Notes: generated by a model from the letters alone, not told the origin. 64,000 bases of DNA from Inia geoffrensis (GCA_036417435.1 CM070899.1:153765494-153829493), one strand, 5' to 3'; positions 35,801 through 47,831 are shown, numbered from the stretch's first letter. Numbers and translations: made by a program.

Positions 35801-36524
35801 CCATGGCTCACAGGCCTAGCCACTCTGCGGCATGTGGGATCTTCCCGGACTGGGGCACGAACCCGTGTCCCCTGCATCGGCGAGCAGACTCTCAACCACT
35901 GCGCCACCAGGGAAGCCCAGTAGCGTATTGTTTAATCTCCATGTGTTTGTAATTTTTACAGTTTTTTCCCTACAATTGATATCTAATGTCATAACGTTGT
36001 GTTTGGAAAAGATAACTTGATACTACTTCAATTTTCTTAAATTTACCAAGGCTTGATTTGTGACCCAAGATATGATCTCTCCTGGAGAATATTCCATGAA
36101 CACTTGAGAAGAAAGTGTATTCTGTTGATTTTGGATGGAATGTCTTATAAATATCAATTAAATCCATCTTGTTTAATGTGTCATCTAAAGCTTGTGTTTC
36201 CTTATTTATTTTCATTTTGGATGATCTGTCCTTCGGGGAAACTGGGGTGTTAAAGACCCCTACTATTATTGTGTTACTCTCAATTTCCCCTTTTATGGCT
36301 GTTAGCATTTGCCTTATGTATTGAGGTGCTCCTATGTTGGGTGCATAAATATTTACAATTGTTATATCTTCTTCTTGGATTGATCCCTTGATCATTATGT
36401 AGTGTCCTTCTTTGTCTCTTGTAATAGTCTTTATTTTAAATTCTGTTTTGTCTGATATGAGAATTGCTATTCCAGCTTTCTTTTGATTTCCATTTGCCTG
36501 GAATACCTGTTTCCTTCCCCTCAC
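32833..36524 (-). pseudogene. L1 ORF2 remnant (endonuclease, reverse transcriptase, Cys-rich end)
   Basis: Decayed ORF2 in several frames. The endonuclease part (35970-36524) keeps 'KKAGIAILISDKTEFK' and 'FNTPVSPKDRSS'; the expected GDFN aspartate is V here. The RT part (34859-35395) keeps 'NKSPGPDGF'. At 34344-34352 the catalytic aspartate pair of the RT motif has become Gly-Asn. The C-terminal piece (32833-33375) keeps the cysteine/histidine motif '[19 protein letters not shown]'. ORF2p normally nicks target DNA and reverse-transcribes L1 RNA; this one cannot. A CHR SINE at 35693-35918 also interrupts it. Confidence 0.9.
35693..35918 (-). mobile_element. CHR-2-type SINE inside L1 ORF2 (innermost nest layer)
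   Basis: Minus-strand SINE from 'gggcttccctggtggcgcag' (35918 end) to a T-rich tail at 35693-35727. It is flanked by an exact 15-bp duplication, agtagcgtattgttt, at 35678-35692 and 35919-35933. It splits ORF2 of the full-length L1. Confidence 0.95.
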
Positions 36525-38880
36525 TTTCAGTCTGTATGTGGCCCTAGATCTGATGTGGGTCTCTTGTAGACAGCATATATATGACTCTTATTTTTGTATC
36601 CATTCAGCAAGCCTGTGTCTTTTGGTTGGAGCATTTAATCCATTTACATTTAAGGTAATTATCGATATGTATGTCCCTATTCCCATTTTCTTAATTGTTT
36701 GGGTTTGTTACTGTAGGTCTTTTCCTTCTCTTGTGTTTTCTGTCTAGAGAAGTTCCTTTAGCATTTGTTGTAAAGCTGGTTTGGTGGTGCTGAATTCTCT
36801 TAACTTTTGCTTGCCTGTTAAGGTTTTAATTTCTCTGTCAAATCTGAATGAGATCCTTGCCAGTAGAGTAATCTTGGTTGTAGCTTTTTCCCTTTCATCA
36901 CTTCAAATATGTCCTGCCACTCCCTTCTGGCTTGCAGAATTTCTGCTGAAAAATCAGTTATTAACCTTGTGGGGTTTCCCTTGTATGTTATTTGTTGCTT
37001 TTCCCTTGCTGCTTTTAATATTTTTTCTTTGTATTTAATTTTTGGTAGTTTGATTAATATGTGTCTTGGCATGTTTCTCCTTGGATTTATCCTGTATGGG
37101 ACTCTGTGCTTCCTGGACTTGATTGACTATTTCCTTTCCCATGTTAGGGAACTTTTCAACTATAATCTCTTCAAATATTTTCTCAGACCCTTTCTTTTTC
37201 TCTTCTTCTTCTGCGACCCCTATAATTCAAATGTTAGTGTGTTTAATGTTGTCCCATAGGTCTCTGAGACTGTCCTCCGTTCTTTTCATTCTTTTTTCTT
37301 TACTCTGCTCTGTGGTAGTTATTTCCACTATTTTATCTTCCAGGTCACTTACCTGTTCTTGTGCCTCAGTTATTCTGCTACTGATTCCTTCTAGAGAATT
37401 TTAAATTTCATTTATTGGATTGTTCATCATTGTTTGTTTGCTCTATAGTTCTATGAGGTCCTTGTTAAATGTTTCTTCTGTTTCCAAGATTTTGGATCAT
37501 CTTTACTATCATTACTCTGAATTCTTTCTCAGGTAGACTGCCTATTTCCTCATTTGTTTAGTCTGCTCCTTCATCTGCTGTGAATTTCTCTGTCTGCTCA
37601 TTTTGCTTAGGGTGCAGGTTCATAGTTCCCATTGTTTTTGGTGTCTGCCCCCAGTGAGTTAGGTTGGTTCAGTGGTTTGTGTAGGCTTCCTGGTGGAGGG
37701 GTGGTGCCTGTGTTCTGGTGGGTGGGGCTGGATCTTGTCTTTCTGGTGGGCAGGGCTGCATCTGGTGGTGTGTTTTGGGGTATCTGTGAACTTAGTATGA
37801 TTTTAGACAGCCTCTTTGCTAATGGGTGAGGTTGTGTTTCTGTCTTACTAGTTGTTTGGCATGGGGCGTCCAGCACTGGAGCCTGCTGGCCATTGGGTGG
37901 AGCTGGGTCTTAGTGTTGAGACAGAGATATCTGGAAGAGCTCTAGCCTATTGATATTATGTGGGGCTGGGAGATCTCTGGTGGTCCAGTGTCCTGAACTC
38001 AGCTCTCCCGCCTCAGAGGCTCAGGCCTGACACCAGGCTGGAGCACCAAGACCCTTTCAGCCACACAGCTGAGAAGAAAAGGGAGAGAAAAAGAAAGAAA
38101 AAGATTAACGTAAAAAAATAAATAAATAAAAAAGAGAGCAACCAAACCAGTAAACAAATCCACCAATTATAACAAGTGCTAAAAACTAAACTAAGATAAA
38201 CATAAATATCAGAAACAAATCAGTCACAGACAGCAAACCCCAAGTCTACAATTGCTCCCAAAGTTCACTGCCTCAATTTTGGTACTATTCATTGCCTATT
38301 CAGGTATTCCACAGATGCAGGGTACATCAAGTTGATTGTGGAGATTTAACCCACTGCTCCTGAGGCTGTTGATTGTGGGCATTTAATCCGCTGCTCCTGA
38401 GGCTGCTGGGAGAGATTTCTCTTTCTCTTCTTTGTTCACACAGCTCCCAGGGTTCAGCTTTGGTTTTGGCCCCACCTCTGCGTGTAGTTCTCCCTCAGGC
38501 ATCTGTTCCTGCCCAGACTGGAGCACCCCTGTTGCTGAGCTCTCCTCCATGGCTCCAAAGCTTCCCCCCAGCCCACCCACCATCTCCGCCAAGGAAGGGG
38601 CTTCCTAGTGTGTGGAAACTTTTCCTCCTTCACAGCTCCCTCCCAGAGGTACAGGTCCCATCACTATTCTTTTATCTCTGTTTTTTCTTTTCTCTTCTGC
38701 CCTACCTAGGTATATGGGGATTTTCTTGACTTTGGGGAAGTCTGAGGTCTTCTGCCAGCATTCAGTAGGTGTTCTGTAGGAGTTGTTCCACAAATACATT
38801 TTTGATGTATTTGTGGGGAGGAAGGTGATCTCCACATCTTACTCCTCCGCCATCTTGAAGGCCCCCTGGGATTGTTTTCT

Positions 38881-39295
38881 TAATTTCTTTTTCTGTTGGC
38901 TTGTGGTTAGCATATAGAAACACAACAGTCTTTTTTATGTTGATAATATACCCTGCAACTTTACTGTGTTTGTTTATTATTTCTAATAGTTTTTATGTGA
39001 AATCTTTAGGGTTTTCTATATATAAAATTGTGCCATCCGCAAATTGTGACAGTTTTACTTCTTCCTTTCCAGTATGGATGCCTTTTATTTCTTTTCTTTG
39101 CCTAATTGCTCTGGTTAGGCCTTCAATACCGTGTTGAATAAGAGTGGGGAGAGTGGGCATCCTTGTCTTGTTCCCAATTTAGAGGGATAGCTTTCCGTTC
39201 TTGACAACTCAGTATGATGTTAGCTGTGGGTTTATTAATCATAGCTATCTTAAAGATAGTTTTGATGTCAGTGCTGGGATTGCCTATTGGATTTT
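38881..39295 (-). mobile_element. Older L1 ORF2 fragment, right half (outer nest layer)
   Basis: It continues the antisense ORF2 reading of 31405-32254 directly after the L1 target duplication ('ccctgcaactttactgtgtt', 'tcttgttcccaatttagagg'). The older element was therefore one piece before the 6.6-kb insertion. Confidence 0.85.
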
Positions 39296-39299
39296 TTTT

Positions 39300-41280
39300 T
39301 TCTTAACTTTCAGTTGTTTGGTTCGGTCTTCTGGCATGCTAGATGAGTTTTTATTTTAATGGCAGATACTATATGTGAAGATTTCCTCCAGAGAGAAATG
39401 TTATTCTGGCACATAATGAGGGTAAAGGTCAAGAATCTTGATGCACACAGGGATTGTAATGATTCAAGTTTACATATCAGGCTTTGTGAGGGCATGTCTC
39501 TTTCTACCTTGCAGTTAGTCCTGGGCCTTAGGCCTTCAGGGTTTGAACCCAAAACCCATTTACTGAGGTTCCTCGTTATTGGGCATCCTGAACTCTAATT
39601 TTGTCTCTTGATCACTGTGATAATGCAGAAATCTCCGCTTAGATCTTTAGCCTTCTAGCAGCCTCTTAGTATTGGTAGCTTGGCATCTTGCTTTGTGCAT
39701 ATACAGCTTAAGAATTATCAAAAGCCTTGAGAGGAAATTGCACAGAACCTGTCGGGTTTACTTCTTTATGTTTCCTTATTTTCCTGGAATGTTGGCCTCT
39801 TCTATCCTGGTTTCCTAGGTTACAGCACACTTCAATTTTCCTCTCCCCAGCCCAGTGAGACTGCTGCAGGTTCTAGGCTAATGCTTTCTGTTCCGATTTT
39901 TTACATCGTGTGTTGCGAGGCAGGAATTTCCCCAAAGGGGATAAGCGGCTGTGAGTGCATGGCTCTTCTCGGTGCCTTTCCCTTCTTCATGATTTTGGCC
40001 CCTCAGATCCTGATTGCCTTGGTTGCTGTCTGGAGCCTTCAGAGATTTAAAAAAATTTTATATTTTGACATAATTTTAAACTTACAGAAAATTTGCAAGA
40101 CTAGTACAGAGAGCTCACAAATGCCTTGTGCTCATCTCCTAATGTTAACAACTTACAAGTCTCCTTAACTATTTATATTTATACTTGAGTATTGCCATAC
40201 TTTCCAAGCTGATAAGAGCAGACAGAGCATAGCTACTAAGTGGTTGAAAGAAAAAAAAAAAAAAGGAGCTAGCAGAGAAGGTGAAATTTTTGGTTCAGGA
40301 CTTCTCAATATCTCCACTGAGATTTCCCCTTGTATGAGACATCTCCCATGACCACGTAGGGTGGGGAATGCTCTATCTTATATGCACCCCCTTGGAAATC
40401 TGCAATGCCCCTTTTACATTTTAAAGTCTCCGAAAAGTGTTTTAGTAAAGAAATCTGCTGAAATTTGTTTATCCCCATGTTTCCAAACTTATATGGTGAA
40501 GGAGCTGTTCTTTTTGTCTGACCTTTATTCGTATCCTGTGCAGCTAGTGTTTTGTGGCACATGTATTGGAAAATACTGTTCTAGAGCACATTCTAAAATC
40601 CTGAGGTATAAAATTTGCTTTTTTACATTTTCTCCTAGGTTCTGGCTTTCTTGCTGTTTACTTTCTTGCTTCATAAAAGGGTAGAAGGTAGAGAAGCCAA
40701 GGTTTCTTTGAAAACAGATTTTTGCACAAGGATAAGGTCAAGGCTGTGTTAACATTTACCACTAAAACCCCAGCACATCTAGATGAAAAGCCAAATGTGA
40801 AAGCTTCATGTCCCCCCAAATAAATTTCTTTTACATCACTGCTTGATTGTAGTCTTTGAAAATGGTTTTTATTTTCCTGTTATTGACAAAATTGGAGCCT
40901 ACCAAGAAGTAGATGGTGAATGAAGATTTATCTCTGATTATAGCAACACGCAATCCTGGGATAGGTCTAATTTGCAGCATAATCCTCTTTCTCACCAGGG
41001 GAAGACCACACGAGACACATTCCCTTAGTTATGTGTATTTAAGATTCGCAACTTCCATCTAGTAAGCCCAGGTCAGAGGCAATGTTTGGGCATGGAGAAG
41101 CTGAATAGGTGAGGGCAACTTGTGTTTAAAGTTGAAGAAGATAGGAGAGTTTTAGAGTGAAATTTGGACACTATTCCCCAGTCTACCTCTTCATCTTGTG
41201 TGTGTCCCTTCTTATCTCCCAGTGGATCTCCTTGTCCACCTTCTGGTTCCCCTGCAGTGCATTCTCCCATGGACCATTCA
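39300..41280. other. Intron sequence, mostly unrecognised
   Basis: About 2 kb with no supportable exon. The piece 40040-40190 ('acagaaaatttgcaagacta', 'atgttaacaacttacaagtc') resembles an old L1-type repeat, but I cannot place it with confidence. An A-run is at 40251-40264. Confidence 0.35.
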
Positions 41281-41464
41281 AGTAATATTCCTGAAATGCA
41301 GACCCAGTCATATCACTCACCTGCTTAAAAATCCATTGCCCACAGGATTAAATTCAGCTTCATAATCTGACCTCTGCCTATATGCTTGTATGTTCATTTT
41401 CATTTGGGGTCAGATTTCCATGTTCATTATCTTTATTGTATTGCTATGCTGTTTCTTAAGTGAC

Positions 41465-41467
<3 letters not shown>

Positions 41468-41511
<44 letters not shown>
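41468..41511. repeat. (TA)n microsatellite
   Basis: About 22 TA units. Another TA run (about 41850-41868) follows the neighbouring SINE, so the SINE appears to have landed inside the microsatellite. Confidence 0.97.
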
Positions 41512-41514
<3 letters not shown>

Positions 41515-41850
41515 AATTAATTAATTAATTTTTGGCTGCTTTGGGTCTTCGTTGCTGTGTGCAGGCTTTCTCTAGTTGCAGCGAGCGGGGGCTACTCTTC
41601 CTTGCGGTGTGCGGGCTTCTCATTGCAGTGTCTTCTCGTTGCAGAGCCCGGGCTCTAGGCACGCGGGCTTCAGTAGTTGTGGCACGTGGGCTCAGTACTT
41701 GTGGCTCACGGGCTCTAGAGCGCCGGCTCAGTAGTGTGGCGCATGGGCTTAGTTGCTCTGTGGCATGTGGATCTTCCCAGACTAGGGCTCAAACCCGTGT
41801 CCCCTGCATTGGCAGGCAGATTCTTAATGACTACACCACCAGGGAAGCCC
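41512..41850 (-). mobile_element. Long CHR-type SINE inside a TA microsatellite
   Basis: About 340 bases. The minus strand begins 'gggcttccctggtggtgtag' and ends in a TTAA-rich tail at 41512-41528. TA repeats on both sides serve as its target duplication, which makes the exact ends ambiguous. A 212-residue open frame through it is not a gene. Confidence 0.9.
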
Positions 41851-41851
41851 A

Positions 41852-41887
<36 letters not shown>

Positions 41888-42269
41888 TAAGGTATGCCTT
41901 TGCCTATGCTATTCTCTGCCAGAAATGCCACTTCTTCTCTTGTCTCCTTGGTGCACTCCATATATTCTTCTAAGCTCATTTCTGGAAATTTCTTGGCATC
42001 TTTTCATCCATTTAATTTGCTTTCTTCCACCTGAGTTTGAACAGCAAATTCTGCATCTCTATTATCTGCATCTCATTGTGTTGTGGGCATTTACTTTTGC
42101 TTCTCAATGGGCCTGTAAGTGGCTGGAATGTAGATTGATTGATCTTTGTATCTCTAGCATATTGACCTAGTTGGTAGACTTTCAGATATTTGTTGAATTA
42201 GATTGAATGATATGTGTTAGTTTGAAACACTGTGGTGTTTTTTTAAAAAAATGAATTTTTAAAAGAATA

Positions 42270-44450
42270 CAGTAGTACAGTGCTTTCTAAACACTGCTTT
42301 CGCTGCATCTCACCGGTTTTGACATATAGTATTTTTATTGTTATTATTATTATTTTGCTAATTCCTCTTAGGGTTTCCTTTTAAACTCATCGTAATTTAG
42401 GACTGAATTCTAAAATTTTATACCTACATAGTTATTTATATTGTAAATTTCTAATTTAATTGCATTATGGTTAAAAATATGTTCTTTGTGGCACTGACTG
42501 ATTTGTAACCTAGTAAATGGTCAGTGTTTCTAATGTTCTATCTATACTTGCAAAGACTATACATTGTCTGTTTATTGACCGGAGGGATATATGTATTCGT
42601 GCATATTTGATTAGGGTTATTAATTTGATCATTCAAACCATCTATATCCCTTCCAAGTTTTTTTTTTTTAATCTGTCAGTTTTCTGATAGAGTTGTGTTA
42701 AAATCCCCATAATGATTGTGGATTTGTTAGTTTCAGTTATTTTTTTCAGTTTTTGCTTTACTTTTTTTTTTTTTTTCTGAAGTTATGCTGTTAGGTGGAT
42801 TATATTATAACAGAATTTTGGTGGATTGCTCCTTTTATTATTAGGTTAAGTCTCTATCCTTATTAATGCTTTGCCTTAAAGTCTTTTTTGTTTGATATTA
42901 TTGTTGACTGGGTTTAGTTTGATTAGTATTTTCCTAGTATGTATAATTTATCTATTTTCACTCTTTCTGTGCGTTGTGTTTTAGGTGTGTCTCTTAAAAG
43001 CTTTCTATAGCTGGATTTTAAAAATCTACTCTATTAATTATCCTTTCATGGGTTGAATTGAATTGATTTCTATAGATAATGATTACTAATTTGTTTGGAC
43101 TTCTGATTACTGTCTTATTTTGTAGTTTCCACTGGTCATCTGTTATGTTCCCCTCCATAACCTTTGCCTTTGTTTTCTTTTGGATTGGAAAAAACTGATT
43201 TTCTAAATGTGCTGGTATGGATACTGTTATAACCCACATAGTATTATATGTATATTATTGTTTTGTGCTTTTAGTAGTTACCGTTAATTATATAAAGCAG
43301 ATACTTCTCATACATTATTATAACAATGCTACATTTATGCCCATTTGCCACCTCCTCCTGAACACAGACAAACCTTAGCCTGTTCAAAATATCCACTGAA
43401 CACACTTCCCACTCCTTATGTTATTATTGCTTAAGGATTTGATTTTACCTTTTGCTTGTTTGTTTTTTAATCAATAGTTACATTTACCACCATAGTTTTT
43501 CAATCCCTGTCCTCACCATTGTTTCTTGTGATCCATCCTTTCCATTTTGGTTCAATTTTTATTTCCTTGATGAAGTATTTTAGCATTACTTTTATTAGTG
43601 ACTGTGCTGGTCTGTATATATCTTTATTTTGTTATCTTTATTAAACAACAGTTTAGGGAGACATAAAATTCTAGATTTTCACTTACTTCTTCTCAGCACT
43701 TTGAAGCTTTACCTCCATTGTATCCTGGTGTCTATTCTTGCCAAAGAGAAATCTGTCATTTTTATTGTTACTTTGGTTGTTTGTTTTTCCGCCTGTGGTA
43801 GTTTTAGAAATTTTTATTCTTGAGATCTTGATCTGTCTAGGTATGAGTTAGTGCTTAGCACTTGAGTGCACTTTCAAACTGTAGACTCATATCTTCCTTT
43901 AATTGTAGGAAAAAAAGAGCTGTTAAATCAAAATATTGATCCTCTCATATGATGTCCTTTTTTCTGGAATGCTTATCAGGTATATCTTGGAGCGTTTCAC
44001 TTATGCTCCATGTTCATTGACATTTCATATTAAAAAAGTAAGACTTCTTTGTCCTTTAAAATTTTTTGTTCTTTGATAAGTTTCCTTAGTAATATTTTCC
44101 AGTTTACCAGTTCTCTCTCTGATTATGCCCAGTCTGGAGTTTATATCATCTCTTGAATTTTTCATTTTCATGACTATCTATTTTTTTATTTCCAAGATTT
44201 CTAATTTTTTAGAGCTACTTAAGAATCCTCTCCTTTTGTGTAATTACTTGCTCTTTATTAATAGAAGTTATTCCTTCATTTATCATATTGGTAATGTCTA
44301 AACATATAAAGTCTTTGTCAGATTGTTTCATTAAAGTATTTTCACCAGGAGTAAATTCATGTTGTGATCTGTGATTTTGTTGGCTATCTTACTTGATGTT
44401 ATATTGATTCATGTGCCTTATAATTTAGATTTAGAGGCTTACTTTTAATT
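42270..44450 (-). mobile_element. Ancient L1 (ORF2 5' part, ORF1, 5' region), antisense
   Basis: In reverse this resembles old L1M elements: the endonuclease region ('gtgttaaaatccccataatg'), the region around 'gagaaatctgtcatttttat', and the 5' part ('tctctctgattatgcccagt'). It is highly diverged and probably composite. Confidence 0.6.
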
Positions 44451-44454
44451 GGGG

Positions 44455-45255
44455 AGGGGGTCTTTTTGTCACTTGTAATCCCTCTGTGCACCCTTCTATC
44501 TAGTGGTTGTGATTTCTTCCACCTCGCTTCCTAAGGCCCAGATGCTGAATGATGGTTTCTGCTCTATGGTGATATTGGGGATATCTCAATCTAGCCACAG
44601 AGCTGGTGGGGGGGTGGAGGTGGTAACTTGATTGGTTCTTTGCTCTCCAGTCTCCATGAGCCTGCAGATTCCCAAACATACTAACCTCGGACAGTGGTTT
44701 GCATCTGGATATTTTTTCCAGCCTCCTTTTCCTTCCCATCCTCTGGCTTTGAGCAGAGCTTGATTCCAGGTTCTCGTCTCATGGACCACTTTAGATCCCT
44801 TTTTACCCAAAAGGAACCAGACTGCTGGCTGCCAGAGCCTGTGGCAGACAAGAAGCTCAGCAAGACTGAGGCTTCAACCCTGCTCACCATATTGTGTTTC
44901 TGTTCCTTTTCTTGTCCATACAAAAACTTTATTCTCTTTTTAAGCATTGCTTATCTTTTTGGTTTTCTCTTTTGACACTTAATCTTTCATTGCTATGTAT
45001 TGAGAGCACAGGCCATGTATCATAGTTGAGTTTATCTAGTCATTTTGACCAGAAGTAGAAGCTTCAGTATTTATATATAGTTTCCAACACTTAAAAGAAA
45101 TAGGACTGCAGTTTCTGTAACTCTGGAATGAGGTCAGGAGCCCTGTAGTGATCACCCCTGTCTTTCTTATCTTTATGTCTCCCTATCACAGAGGAGATGC
45201 TCAACAATATTTCTTGAATGATGAAGAATTAAATATCATCAAGTGGTCTAAAGAG
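44455..45255. other. Intron sequence, nothing recognised
   Basis: No exon or repeat identified. Overlapping open frames on both strands (44500-44975) lack recognisable families. Confidence 0.35.
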
Positions 45256-45271
45256 CTAATACCATGCGTCT

Positions 45272-45501
45272 TTTTTTTTTTTCTTCTTCTTCTTCTTCTT
45301 ATTTTTTTTTGCGGTACGCGGGCCTCTCACTGTTGTGGCCTCTCCCGTTGCGGAGCACAGGCTCCGGACGCGCAGGCTCAGCGGCCGTGGCTTACGGGCC
45401 CAGCCGCTCCGCGGCGTGTGGGATCTTCCCAGACCGGGGAACGAACCCGTGTCGCCTGCATCGGCAGACGAACTCTCAACCACTGCGCCACCAGGGAAGC
45501 C
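45272..45501 (-). mobile_element. CHR-2-type SINE with (TTC)n tail
   Basis: Minus-strand SINE flanked by an exact 10-bp duplication, ccatgcgtct, at 45262-45271 and 45502-45511. Its tail (45272-45312) is a T-run followed by about six TTC units and another T-run, so the A-tail has developed a GAA microsatellite on the SINE strand. Confidence 0.95.
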
Positions 45502-45874
45502 CCATGCGTCTATTTATGCTTACTTTTCAAAACAGCTGAACATCACTGGGGAATTCAGGAAAAACAGAGGAATGATCATGACTCTTAACCATGACTCCTG
45601 TTGAAAAAATCCCATATTGGTGTCTCCTTCCAAATAAGAAACAAATATTAATCTCATTAGTTTCTGTTCTTAAAAGTGGGAACACTCCTTCTATTAGACA
45701 CTCTGATTTCTAAAAATAGAACAAGTATAACCTGAACCAGTGAGAACTGATTCAGGCTGGGTAGGTTTCAGGTCTAACTCTCAATACTAGAAGGATTTTC
45801 AAAGGGATATTTTAAAACAAGGATATATGCATGGGCTTCTGTGGTTCCAGTAGCCCTCTGAAATTGCAGATAAT

Positions 45875-46375
45875 TGTATCAGTCAGTTTTGCTGTGTAAC
45901 AAACTGCCCCCAAACATAGTGACTTAAAATAAAACCCATTTATTTAGTTCACAACTCTGTAGGTCAGCAATTTGAGCTGGGATTTACTGGGTGGGTCTGT
46001 TGGTCTGGCTGATCTTAGCTGGGCTCAGGCTCACTGACCTCTTGGTGGTCAGTGGTCAGGTGAGCTGTGGTTTTGGTGCTCTGGGATGGCTCAGCTGGGA
46101 TGGCTATCTCTGTTCCAAGTGGTCTTTCATTCTCTAGCAGGGAAGCTCAGGCTTATTCACATGGAGATTGTCACAGTGGACCTCAGAGAGTGAGCAGAAG
46201 TATCTACCAAGTCTCTTTATAGCTGTAATGTATCTATAAGGTCAATACTCACACAGGGTTGTTTACATTCTATTCAGTTGACCAAAGCAAGTTATGGGTG
46301 GAGAAATAAAATCCATATCTTGATGGGAGGAACTGCAAAGCATTATGGCCATTTTTGCAATTTACCATGCAACAG
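45875..46375 (+). repeat. Ancient LTR-like repeat, copy 1
   Basis: 'tgctgtgtaacaaactgccc', 'catagtgacttaaaataaaa', 'ctttagtt'-type, 'ttgaccaaagcaagttatgg' and 'tcttgatgggaggaactgca' follow the order of a common mammal-wide repeat whose name I cannot fix. A second copy lies at 46635-47080. Confidence 0.55.
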
Positions 46376-46634
46376 AACGTGGAGGGTTTTTCCTGGGGTG
46401 TGGTTGTGTAATTTTCAGAAAATTACCTCCGAAGTTAAGAACCAATATTTTAAATGATTTCACTACTGAACAAAAAGAGATTTGGGGGACTTAATTGATG
46501 GATATCTGTTTCAAACACTGCTTGGTGTATGGCAATGGGATTCTCAATTGTTCTTGTTGAAGGTTACCCCTGGTATCAAGGCATTAGAATAATCCTCTCT
46601 GACTTCAATACTGAGCCTGAAAACAAAAACTATT

Positions 46635-47080
46635 GTCTTAGTGTATCTGTCAGCTTCTGTTGAGTAACAAAGTGCTCCAACATTTAGCGGTCTAGAACAA
46701 TGACCATGTAAATGACCCATGCTTCCATGGGTGAGCAGATTAAGCTGGTATCGGCTGGGCTTTCACAGTGTCTGCAGTCAGCTGCAGGTCAAACTAAAGA
46801 GCTCTGGTTTGGGGAATTAACTGGTTGTCCTGACTGAAGGTGTTGGGGCCACTTGTCTCTCACCACCTAGCAAATTATCTCAGGCTTGTTCACATGGTGG
46901 CAGCAGGGTTTCAAGAGAACGAGTGAAAGCACACAAGATCTTGTAGAGCCTAGGCTTGTTTTTATGGGTCAAAACAAGTCACATGCCCAGCTCGATTCAT
47001 TAAGGTGGAAATAGACTCCAGCTCTGTCTAGGAGGGATGGCAAAGACATAGAAACAGGGAAGATGGGGAGTTGTAGCCCT
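46635..47080 (+). repeat. Ancient LTR-like repeat, copy 2
   Basis: Same orientation and word order as 45875-46375, but more diverged: 'gtcagcttctgttgagtaac', 'aatgacc'-type, 'gggtcaaaacaagtcacatg', 'ggaaatagactccagctctg' and 'ggagggatggcaaag'. Confidence 0.5.
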
Positions 47081-47655
47081 TTTTTTTTGGTAATCTTTCA
47101 TCTCTCTTCAAGTAATTCCCTCTCACACCTCAAATTTAAGTTAAATACTGTCTGCATGTATATTTTTCCTATTAAACAGTAACACTGTGTGTCTGATAGT
47201 AGTAGTGTAAGTAGTAGCAGAAAACCACACTTAACATTTAAAACAACCTACAATTTTTTTTTTTTTTACCATTAATTCGTGGTACCCACCTCCCTTTACT
47301 ACTGAGTTTTATATCCATATAAGTATTTTAAAGGTGTAAACAAATCCTGTAGATGTGTACTTTTCTAAAGAAAGTGACTTAACGTATTTTCTCCTGCTCA
47401 TCCAGTCTCCTTGTTTTCTAATCCAACCCATACTGGAGCCAAAGTTGGTTTTCTAAAAGGTTTTCCAACTGCATTGTTTGATGAAGAAACTCTAGGGACT
47501 TCTCAATCATATTCTTTACCTTGGCATTTGAGAATCTGTGTGGTCTGGCCTCTGCCTACCTTTCAGCTTTTATTTTCCTTCATTCTCCCTTGAGTACCAT
47601 TCATCACAGCTAAACCAAATTTCTTGCTATTTCTTGAGCACACTTGGTCCTACAC

Positions 47656-47831
47656 CAGTAGTTCTCAACTGTCCAGAGACATTGTTGGCTTTCACAGTGG
47701 GGTTGTGTGTGCTGCTGGTTTCTAGTAGGTAGAGGCCAGGGATGCTGTTAAACATCCTACAATGCACAGGACAGTCTCCTCAGCAAAGAATTTTCTGATA
47801 TAAATATCAGAGTGCCAAGGTTGAGAAACTG
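47656..47831. mobile_element. MER5A hAT-Charlie element
   Basis: 176 bases with ends 'cagtagttctcaac' and 'gttgagaaactg'. Interior words 'taggtagaggccagggatgc' and 'catcctacaatgcacaggac' are diagnostic of MER5A. An 8-base flank pair (tcctacac at 47648-47655, ccctacaa at 47832-47839) agrees at 6 positions. Confidence 0.9.

Larger units (their letters stand above)
32255..38867 (-). mobile_element. Full-length L1 retrotransposon (about 6.6 kb), inactive
   Basis: Reads on the minus strand from a 5' UTR starting 'agggggccttcaagatggcg' (38867) through ORF1 and ORF2 to a 3' UTR and T-rich tail (A-tail on the coding strand) near 32260. ORF1 C-terminal domain ('ARREWQDIFEVMKGKKLQP') is at 36818-37072. 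ORF2 is at roughly 32830-36590. Both frames are broken by stops and frameshifts and by a SINE at 35693-35918, so it cannot move itself. It is intermediate in age: younger than the L1 it sits in, older than its SINE. Confidence 0.95.
32242..38880. repeat. Target-site duplication pair of the full-length L1
   Basis: The 13-bp sequence gggattgttttct occurs at 32242-32254 and exactly again at 38868-38880. It defines the L1 insertion boundaries, with a short T-rich tail at its left (3') end. Confidence 0.95.
41285..42210 (+). repeat. L2 LINE fragment, split by microsatellite and SINE
   Basis: Sense L2 words flank the interruption: 'cagtcatatcactcacctgc' and 'aaaaatccattgcccacagg' to the left; 'tctgccagaaatgccacttc' and 'tttgttgaattagattgaat' to the right. 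Confidence 0.65.

Noticed and set aside
41532..42170. 212-residue open frame
   Set aside because: Made of antisense CHR SINE plus TA repeat and L2. The same Cys/Arg/Ala-rich peptide recurs at every antisense SINE.
45148..45588. 146-residue open frame with 'ASHCCGLSRCGAQAPDAQAQ'
   Set aside because: This peptide is the translation of a CHR-2 SINE and also appears at 35603, 50679 and 54323. Not a gene.
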